Below, one piece after another: positions 55,574 through 64,000 of a stretch of DNA of 64,000 bases (position 1 is its first letter; every line of letters begins with the position of its first letter). Made by a program: the position numbers and the translations under genes. Source of the stretch: Ctenosaura bakeri (taxonomy: Eukaryota > Chordata > Lepidosauria > Squamata > Iguanidae); assembly GCA_948474755.1 (NCBI GenBank), contig CAOLHI010002523.1:124001-188000 (forward strand), given 5' to 3'. The notes beneath the pieces were generated by a model. It saw nothing but the letters and a program-made list of their open reading frames with translations, ran no database searches and was not told the origin of the DNA.

Positions 55574-56904
55574 GCTTCATCCGGCAAAGGCATCCAAGAG
55601 AGAGAGAGTTTTGGGTTTGATTAGGTCCACGTGGGAAGATTATGCCCTCTCCCTTGGCAAATAGATGGGAGATAGTTGTGCTTGAAAGACTGAATGTAAT
55701 CTTGCCTTGTAATCCTGAAAAAAGAGTAAGAACCATTAAAAGGAGTAGATTTTATGCAGCAAAAAGAGTTATTTACTTTGCTCAAAATGTTTTTATTGAT
55801 TATTTTTGTAAACCTACCACAGCATGTGTGGTATTTTATTACAAACTAATGAGTAGTTGGTATCTTTGTTTTCTTTGACTTATTAGAATATCTTTAACAC
55901 TCTGTACATTGTGAATAAATCTGAAAGGCATCATCCTGGTCAAAAGAGGAGACATAAAAAGTGAGACACATTTTCTAGGGATTCCTATTTTCCATATTCT
56001 GTTTAGTCCTAAAAACCCTTCACAATTGTAGCTATAAAGATGGGATAGTGATTTGAAACATCTTCAGGGTTTCCCAGGCCACACATTTCCATGATTTATT
56101 TTGTGATGCAAGTTGCTTCCTCCATCTCCACTACACACACACGCACACACACAAAATGATCATCTTTGCCACTCTAGATATGGCCTAGCCACCCATGCTC
56201 CACTTGATTCAACAGTTCATTCTGTCACTTTGTGATTACAGCCTTCTGCTATTGGCAGCTAATATACTGTGTGCAGCAGGACGTGTGGGAACAGTTTGTA
56301 CAGCAGTGTTGGAGAAAGAGTTCATATATATTCAGACTGGAATTAAGAAAGTCTAAGAAGGTTCACAGTTCCCCTTTCCCCCCTGCTGTTCTTTCCTTCT
56401 TTTTACTTCTCCCATCTGAAAGTCTTCAATTGGAAAACCTCTGAAGCTGTAATATAGACTGGAGGGAGCATGATGGCTCGGTAAACTATGGGATGAAGTA
56501 TTTGGCCCAGGAAAATGAATGGTAATGATGGTAGACTTGCTGTAATAATAAGAAATATAAAGTTTTACTCCCTATTGTAGAAATCTCTCTTTCTCTCCCC
56601 TCCCCCTGTATGTTGTAATCAGGCCTGCAGGGAATCCATTCATACCAGCTGCTTTGCTTCTGGCTGTACCTGATCTATAAATAAAACTGCATTTAGATAA
56701 CAGTGACTGTTCCTGTGAGGACGCCGTTTTCCTATTTAGATGCTCTTCAGACTGAAATCACTTTGGTTTGGATGCAAAGAGTCCTTATATGAGCAAAAAG
56801 AGGTACCTCTACTCATGCAGGGTGCTCCATGCTGAATTTTGTCACTTTACTGTTCTCATCACTGAATTCCAAAGAAAGGAATGAATTACACTCCCTATCA
56901 TTTT
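55574..56904. other. Unique noncoding sequence
   Basis: No gene recognised. It includes a short (AC)n tract at 56128-56153. Confidence 0.5.
56128..56153. repeat. (AC)n microsatellite
   Basis: A CACACACACACG-type dinucleotide tract of about 26 bases. Confidence 0.9.
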
Positions 56905-57262
56905 ATTTATTTATAAAAATATTTATATGCCATCCTATATCATGATCTTAGAGAGGTACACAACAAAATCAGTTTAGCCATTTTAACATTATGAAATAGT
57001 AAAAATTAATTGGACAAGTTAAGTCACCAGTTAAAATAATTTAAAACCATAACACATGAACAGATTTGGAAAAAAACCCAATTAGTTTCAAAAGGCTTTT
57101 ATAAAAATGCTATGTTTTTTTCTTGATGCTGTAATGACACCAGTGTTGGTACCAACTGTTCTGTTAAGAGGGGATAGCAGAGGAGTCTTTCTCCCCAGTA
57201 CTGACAGTGTATTCCCCACACAGATAAACACAGTAGAGGGACTCTACAGCAGACTTCAGTCT
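56905..57262 (-). mobile_element. L2-like LINE 3' UTR, minus strand
   Basis: It begins with the complement of an A/T-rich tail (ATTTTATTTATTTATAAAAA, then TTTATATGCCATCCTATATC) and continues AGAGGTACACAACAAAATCA. The layout matches the left end of the LINE at 26262 (tail, then CTGCCCTTTATCACACG and CAACGTTCACTAC). No coding part is readable. Confidence 0.45.
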
Positions 57263-57265
57263 TTA

Positions 57266-57425
57266 GCTGTTGTTGTATTTTTTCCGGTCATTTCTGACTT
57301 ATGGCAACCCGAAGGTGAACCTCTCATGGGGTTTGCTGGGGACTGAGAGTGCGTGACACACACAATGTCACTCAGTACATTTCCATGGCTAAGTTGGAAA
57401 TCAAGTCCTGGTCTCCAGGCATATA
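57266..57425 (-). mobile_element. Sauria-type SINE, minus strand, truncated head
   Basis: TGTTGTTGTATTTTTTCCGG, TCATTTCTGACTTATGGCAA, then CTCATGGGGTTTGCTGGGG, CACAATGTCACTCAGTACAT and CAAGTCCTGGTCTCCAGGC. The tRNA-like head stops short, and the core is deleted for part of its length. Confidence 0.75.
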
Positions 57426-57677
57426 TATCTTGTGAAGCTACATAATATAGACTTACAGGTTTATGAAAAATTTAAGTAAGGTACAAAAAAAAAAAAAAAA
57501 CTCCAGATAGTCCCAAGTTGTAACAGGAATGTTAAACCCTCCTTCTACTATGTGCCTTTTAAAGTAGTGTACAGAGCAACTCCTTTATTGCACAAATGCA
57601 AGCAGGAGTTTCTTTACTCAAAGTTGATAGGGTGGAGAATATAAAATTTGGTTAGCCACACTATTGTTCTTTACATT

Positions 57678-57905
57678 TTTTTTATTATTTATTTGTATCC
57701 CGCCTCTCCATATGGATCGAGGCGGCGAACAACTTACAAATAGCATGTATTTCGAAACATTTCTATACATGCCCCCAACAAGCTGGGTACTCATTTTACT
57801 GACCTGCGAAAGGATGGAAGGCTGAGTCAACCTTGGAGCCGGGGAGGATCGAACTCACAACCTTGTGGCTTGCAGTACTGGCATTTAACCATTGTGCCAC
57901 CAGGG
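57678..57905 (-). mobile_element. tRNA-derived SINE with L2-type tail
   Basis: On the minus strand it begins GCCCTGGTGGCACAATGG, in which TGGCACAATGG fits the pol III A box. GAGTTCGATCC about 40 bases later fits the B box. A body of about 110 bp follows, then the tail CGCCTCGATCC, GGAGAGGCGGGATACAAATA and a T/A-rich end. The last 35 or so bases match the 3' end of the L2 LINE at 23514-23550 with few differences, so that LINE type probably mobilised it. It is distinct from the Sauria SINEs in head, body and tail. Confidence 0.8.
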
Positions 57906-60229
57906 CATTTGTCTGATGGGTGTGTGTAAGTCCCTCAAGATGTGGCATTTTTAAAAGCTCACAAACTTTAAACTCAAGGTTCCACAGTAGCAATAATTTT
58001 ATGAACTATGTTATACACACAATGTCTTCTCTAGTATTGTGATACAAACATGTTGTTATATTTTTAAATACTACTAGAAACAATACTAATACAGGCACTA
58101 ATTCTAAATACTACTGGAAATGTTTGTGGTTCTGAAATGCAAAACAAAGCCCAGCAGTTTTAATCTTGTGTAACAATAATGTACTCAGCTCAGATAAAGG
58201 TAATCAAACCTCCTTGTGGAATACTGCAGAGCTGATTTGCCTGCATTGTTATATAATCCTTATAACTTTTCCTTCCTAAACCAATTATACATTATTTATG
58301 GCTGACTGTCAGTGGTCCTTGAATTTGCAGAAAAATTGCATCATAAATGTTTTAGAAGCTGTGGCCTGAGGTTTTATTATGCCAAAGATTTTTTTTGTTA
58401 TTATTATTTGATAGGTGCTTCTGCTTAAATTATCCCTTTTTTCCTCCTGATTTGAAATGTGCCATTTAAAACTCCCCAAAATTTATCAGATCACAAAACC
58501 CTGATTTGTATGATAAATTGCCAGTTGAAACAAACAAACAAACCTGATTCTAAAAAAGCTAGTTTCCCAATGATCAGTAAAATACAGTTGTGTTTTACTG
58601 AAATCTTTATAGCATTCAAAAGAAATGGTTTTGTTAAAAATTGTAGTGAAATGTAATATTGTATTAGATTTTAATTGGGATGTGCTTAGCAAATTATAAG
58701 ACTTACAAGTTATTATTATTGGACATTTTTTATTACCTGTATTGAGCACCATGACTTTATTTCTTTGAATAATTATGCAATCATATTGATACAAAAAGAA
58801 AAAAAATATGACTTTCCTTGTTTATTAGCCGTTATTCATGCTGCTGGAGAACTGCTATTACTATTGCTAAAGATGACTATGAGGGACGACTCTTTCTACA
58901 AAACTCCGCAAAGGCATAGTTAAAAACAAAACAAAACCTTTGCAGACAAACATTGCCTTGCATATTACACAAGCAACTCTTTTTGTTTTTTGTTCAGATT
59001 GTGGGCTATTGGGCATGACAGCATATGACCCATTGTTTCTTATATCACAATCTGTGCTTGTGCCAGTGATGGCGTACTGTCAGCACTCACAATGGCTGGT
59101 ACAATGTTGGAGTTCTGAAGATGCTATGTGCAGGTGTCTTCAACTAACACTTTACACGAATCTCCTGGAATGCAGGTTATCATCTGGTTTTTAAGGAAAC
59201 TGAATAAATTTCTTTTAGTTGCTAATGCAACCATGTAAGTCCAGAATTGTCCTGGCCAGAGGTGTAATGCTCTTTAGCTCCAGTCCCACAGTGAAGGTAT
59301 TCCCTTCAAAATCAGAAAGCTAGCAAAATGCTGGAGGCCTCTGCTCTGGCTTTTTAAAGAGGCAGTATGCAATGTTGAAGGCTCAAAGAAGACAATACCA
59401 AATAACCAAAGCTAATTGTAATCACTTCTTCATAAACATTGCTGGTCTAATGTACAGTCCTTTAAAACCAGTGGGAGTAGATTGGTCTCTGTGAAATGCT
59501 TTATGTATTAATTTCATAAGAGATATTGTGTTAGATATATTTTAATCCTGTATAGCCTTTTTTGTTTGTTTGTTATTGTTCAGCAATTAATGTTGATCAT
59601 TCTCTGTGGTTTAAAACAGGATATATTGTATTCTCAGTGGGAAAATAAGTGAAGGGAACAATCAGTGGGTGTTTCCTGCATGATGAAAACCATTGAGATT
59701 TTCAGGGAATTCTGTTATTCTGTATCTCTGTGTATTTTAAGTATGTTCCCTCCAAACTCACAAGAACTCATGCTGCCACTGAACACTGGCAGAACAAAGC
59801 TAAGTGCGTACCCTCCTTTTCAGCTACTCTTAAAACATCCTGGTTCCTGTTGCCTCCTCTTACTTTGTCCTTTATTTCCAGCTTGTGTAAACTGACTCCA
59901 AAATGCAAAAATAGATTGTAATGAGTTAACTCAGCAGGGTTAACTTGTTCCCAAGCAGGCTCAGCAAAAGCAAACTTGCCTGACCTCTCATAGCTTATGT
60001 GTTCTTCCTCATTAATATCTTTTGCCATCTTGACCACAATCTGATGTTGCTTAGCCACTTGTGTCCCAGTTTTCATCTGTGAAATGTTGGAGAGTATGCC
60101 AAGTGCCATTAAAGACACACAGCAAAGAATGAAAAAGAGGCCTGCTTAATCAGACCAAAGAACTACTTAATTCAGGCTGCTTAGTTCCATTCCCACAGTG
60201 ATTAACCACACCCTTCTTATAGGAAGCCC
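57906..60229. other. Mostly unique noncoding sequence
   Basis: No gene or transposon recognised over about 2.3 kb. Frames such as 59768-60118 (minus) are open for about 115 codons but have no familiar motif and overlap plus-strand frames. Confidence 0.5.
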
Positions 60230-60410
60230 ATTCCTGTTTATTGTTTTCATCAGCCATGGAGGACATGGTGACACATACCTTGGTCACATCCCATTTGGAT
60301 GATTGTAACATGCTCTGTGCAGGACTGCCTTTGAAGAGTATTGAGAAACTTCACCTGCTCCAGAGAACTGTACCTAAGTCTCATGAAAATGAAGTCTCTT
60401 GCAAGAGTTC
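60230..60410 (+). mobile_element. L2-clade LINE fragment
   Basis: A short plus-strand frame reads HTLVTSHLDDCNMLCAGLPL, then SIEKLHLLQRTV. This is the same block as LVTSRLDFCNALYIGLP in the LINE at 22139. Both sides are truncated or unrecognisable. Confidence 0.65.
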
Positions 60411-63254
60411 TGTGCTCCCATGAGATTTCTAATCTTGTAGGAGTCTGAAACTCTTGGAAAAGATTCTTCTCTCACAAAGCTTGAGGTGTGGACTTTCTGT
60501 TGGCCTTACTCGCATGTATTGGCCAGTCTCGAGCTGGTCAGGCAACAGATAGGGTTGGATCGTGTGTGAAACACTAGCAACCCTAGAGGGAAGCTGTAGT
60601 CCCATAAAATTCAGTGAATGAGATAAAGTGACTGCAAGACTGCCAAAGAAATCAAGACTACCAAAGAAAGCAGAACTGTTGCCACCTTAGCACTGATTTT
60701 GAGTTGGGGAAACACCCAACAAACATGGTGTTTCAGGATCTGCACTCTGCCCATGAGGTGAAGTAGCCTCTTCTTTAGTATTACAGCCTGGTGTCTTTTG
60801 CAAGCTCAAGTGCTGGCTCTTAAAACTGGCAGAAAGAAGGCACCTTAGGGACCTAATATTTTTACTGCTAGACCACACTGAATGGTCTACTTTGTCGATC
60901 ATCTTCCAGTTTCCCCCATGATCAGCTACAGAATTGCTCCACTCAGTTCTTTGTCCTCACTGTTTAATTCTTAGCACCTGGTATTCAGATATACTGCCTA
61001 TAAATGTGGAAATTCTATTTATGTATAATAACTAATAAGGGTGAAAGCAATGTACAAATGTACCGGTATATGTTGATCATCTCTGCTGCAAAGTGTGATA
61101 AAAGTTAACATGAACTTTTATTGAACATGAACTGTTCAAAGTCAACATGAACTGTTCTCAAATCTGTTATACCACCAGTCAGATTCATTTGGTGAGTGTT
61201 TATGATGCACTTTTGTTAAAATAAAATGAAATTACTAGAAACTAATCAGGGTTTAATTAACTAATCAGAGTTTATTGGCAAGAGAAAATCAGAACAGCAG
61301 CTATGAGTGAAATGCTTGAGGACTGGATATGTACAGAATCATGTGTAGTCCCATTATTTTTACTCTGCCTTTCCTCCAAAACCGAGACTCAGTGAGGAAT
61401 AAATCACTTACAACTCACTAAAAATTAAGGCTGCTGCAATCATATACCTCCCCTACCTGAAACTAGGCTCTGCTGAAAACACTAGGACTTCTTTCTGAGT
61501 AGAAATGGACAAAATTATTTTGTAAAATAGTGACTTTCTTTGCTCCTTAGCCTGACCTCCCCCTGGTGCTAGATTTTCACTCCCTGTCCCTCTCTTACAT
61601 TGGCAGGTCTCCTTTCTGTTCTTTTTCTGCTTAGGAGTGTAAATACTAATATTTTCTGTGCAGAAAAAAATTCTGTGCAGAAATGTAGGGGTTTTTTTGC
61701 ACAGAAAATGCAGTTTTTGTGTGCAAAAAAGTGAGAATTTTGGACAGAATAAGTCCCAAACTATGAAAATTTTCTTGAGTCCAGGATTCTCCTCTTGAAG
61801 ATTTCCTGATATTTGGCAAAAACTTTTTGACCATTTCTCCCATATATTTTGAAATATTCTTTCCATATCTATTCCACACACCTTTCTGTTGCTCTTTTGT
61901 TCAGAAATCTATTGTTATCCATCTGCACCCTTCTCTCACATAGTTAATAACAGAAAGCGTAATTTGGAAGGAGAACCCAACAGGATAATCAGAGAGATGC
62001 CAGTAGATGATTAAGCCTCCCATGACAGTTTTGGGAGGGGGGAAGGAACAGAATGAGAAGAGCCTAAAGTGAGAAATGACTGATTGTCATCCTGTTTTTA
62101 AATGGCTGGAATTTCATATAAGCTGATATCAAACTACTTCATTTTGAGTGAAACAACTTTGCAGAGACAGAGGGTCTTGCTTTCTACCTAGGACTCTTTG
62201 TTCTATTTTTATTGCATTAAATGCACATATATTTTTAGTCTCCAATGAGGATATTTTCATTGATAGTAATGCAGTGCAAGACTAGTACACCAGCTGTATG
62301 GTGGTACATTTTCTTTCAGGAATAGCGCATAACATAGTGCATCTGCAACAAGGAAAGCTGAACAAGCCCAGGATATTGCAGTCTAGTCCAGAACAAACTG
62401 TTTACTGTTTTCAACACCTTTAATCAAGGTATAATTTTGCCAGTGTATACAAGACATATGACAGATCACTCAGCATACAGATAGCATTCACAATCTTCTG
62501 TTATAAAGCACTACTTTAGAGTTAATATTGAAAAAAAATTGCAGGAACAGTTAGGTTGTTTGACATTGTCATGGAAATATGTGTGTGACAAATGGAGGTA
62601 TGTTTTTGCAATCATGCTTCTTTGCCCAAGAGAAAGAGATGTGAAAATACAGCCCATATTGTGTGTACAGTATTTTGGATTTTCTCTGTTCTATTGTAGT
62701 ACCCTTGCAGTTTGTTACATATATGCAACCAGCCTACACATGCACTGTATGTTGTATTTCTACACTGTCAGTTTTGCTACACATGCACACACGTGCATAT
62801 TTGGATTTGAGTTTCTTGCAAGAGTGGCCACCTATTCATCTGTCACAAAATCCAGTTTTCATGAGTTAAAGCACCTTTTGTCTTCAACATTCTTATCTTC
62901 AGCATTGCAGCCTGCCATTTCATTATTTATAAACAGCTATGGATCTATGCTGTTTCCTAGTCAAGGTCAGAGTTAGCTTTCCCAAGTGAAAGTAATTCTG
63001 GCTGACAGAGTAATTGTGGAAGGAAATTCATATGTAAATCCTAGAAAGTATGAGGCTTGTAGCCTCTTGATCAATTGATTAAATTCCATATGCTACCTAG
63101 AGAACAAAGATATAAAAAAAATCTCCCTTAGGCCAAGTGTTTTGTTACACGCTGAGAACGCACACACTTGCTGTACAGTTTTTTGCATTTGTGGTATATT
63201 ATTCTGTCTTTGTGTGGGAATCTTACATTCTGTATGTGCTTTGTCCCTGTACTG
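60411..63254. other. Mostly unique noncoding sequence
   Basis: No gene named. Around 61648-61730 the motif TTCTGTGCAGAAA and its variants (TTTTCTGTGCAGAAAAAAAT, TTTGCACAGAAAATGC) recur four times in about 80 bases in both orientations, a small cluster of inverted words with unknown meaning. Confidence 0.5.
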
Positions 63255-63561
63255 CAGGGCTTTCCGAATGGTGTACTGTGATACGTTAGCGTGTTGCCTG
63301 AAGCGTGTAGGTGTGTCACCTGCAATCTTAGAAATGTATGTTATTATTTATAAATCAGATATTTTTAAAAATATATGAAAAGTTTTCATAAGATATGTTG
63401 TGTTCCCATACATTTTGTTTTTACAATTTATGTATGTGTCTGCATCTCTTATAAGCGGTTAGTTTAACCTCCAGTTTGCTAGTAAAATTGAATTACTGTG
63501 TCGTGAAATGATGCATGTCTAAAAAAGTGTGTCACCAAGGTGAAAAGTTTGGAAAGCTCTG
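63255..63561. mobile_element. 307-bp hAT MITE with perfect 8-bp duplication
   Basis: The ends are CAGGGCTTTCCGAA and, read inward from the right, CAGAGCTTTCCAAA. CTGTACTG occurs immediately outside both (63247-63254 and 63562-63569). An 8-bp duplication with CAGGG-type ends is the hAT signature. The interior is AT-rich with no transposase. The identical duplication shows that both boundaries are exact. Confidence 0.85.
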
Positions 63562-63569
63562 CTGTACTG

Positions 63570-64000
63570 AGATGCTGTCTAGTTTTTGGTACATATAATG
63601 TAAATAGAAATATAATGCATCTCAGTATAGTGGGGAAAACTGAATCGGGTACCAGTCTGCCGCAACTTCAAGGTGTTGCTCTCCATTCTTAAGCTTTAAA
63701 TAGAACTTAGATTGAACAACTCTTTAAATTCAGGACTCATCTATGTAAAGAAGAACTTATGGCCACCTTAATTTGCATGCTCATGAAAGAGGTCTTCCTG
63801 ATTTAATGGAAGAATTTTGTGCGTAGAAGATGGCCCAAAATCCAGAAAAGTCAGTCCATTTGCACAAATGATTATAGATGCTCTTAAGACTTTTTAAACA
63901 GCATTGTGGTGGTCATATGCTACAACCTTATTAACCATGTATTTCATACTGTTATGCAACCCTAGTTCTTCTTTGCTACATTGAGAGGTTTTCTGGTAGC
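63570..64000. other. Unique noncoding sequence at window end
   Basis: Nothing recognised. Confidence 0.5.

Noticed and set aside
57835..57905. tRNA gene on the minus strand
   Set aside because: A and B boxes are present, but the anticodon and acceptor stems are not intact, and a SINE body and tail follow directly.
59768..60118. 116-codon minus-strand frame as a gene
   Set aside because: No motif or signal; a plus-strand frame overlaps it, and length is near chance for 64 kb.
1..64000. CRISPR array, operon or phage region
   Set aside because: No regularly spaced direct repeats with unique spacers; the base composition, LINEs and SINEs are those of a vertebrate nuclear genome.

Overview
The window looks like about 64 kb of gene-free nuclear DNA from a squamate reptile, most likely a lizard. 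It is AT-rich with interspersed microsatellites, has no bacterial-style gene packing, and I found no convincing host exon. The case for a squamate rests on the mix of repeats: at least ten copies of a tRNA-headed SINE with a BovB-type 3' tail (the Sauria SINE design), BovB/RTE pieces, CR1 and L2-clade LINEs, a fish/squamate-style L1, and many short DNA transposons. It could be intergenic or lie inside a large intron; the sequence does not decide. I cannot name the species.

Layout. 1-8.6 kb: the edge of a foldback MITE, a TA/TG microsatellite, a Sauria SINE, a near-perfect 36-bp hairpin and a second foldback MITE. 8.6-16.6 kb: a block of nested LINEs on the minus strand. A 4.2-kb L1 carrying essentially a whole (broken) ORF2 sits inside a CR1 copy, flanked by an identical 14-bp target duplication, with an older L2-like LINE next to it. 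16.6-29 kb: a 742-bp terminal-inverted-repeat element with TTA flanks and high CpG, an L2-clade LINE with one reading frame broken only by stop codons, a second L2-like LINE and a doubtful LTR relic. 29-37.8 kb: largely unique sequence, then a cluster of four TA-flanked MITEs, two of them full-length members of one Tigger-like family. 37.8-45.5 kb: an internally deleted BovB, SINEs, a CR1 3' end and an L2-like LINE interrupted by a SINE. 45.5-52.5 kb: a foldback MITE, a BovB reverse-transcriptase fragment, a second foldback MITE and an LTR-within-LTR nest, with an 871-bp solo LTR (perfect 5-bp duplication) inside an older 371-bp LTR. 52.5-64 kb: L2 3' ends, three more Sauria SINEs, a second kind of SINE that shares its tail with the L2 LINE at 22-23.6 kb, and a 307-bp hAT MITE with a perfect 8-bp duplication.

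How the parts relate. Two parasite pairs can be read here. The Sauria SINEs carry a BovB-like tail and BovB copies are present. The SINE at 57.7 kb carries the tail of the L2 LINE at 22-23.6 kb. Several insertions can be ordered in time from nesting: CR1 before L1, 371-bp LTR before 871-bp LTR, L2 before SINE. I found no new coding system. The most informative content is the transposon archaeology, with exact insertion boundaries. Family names come from memory of motifs, not from a database search.
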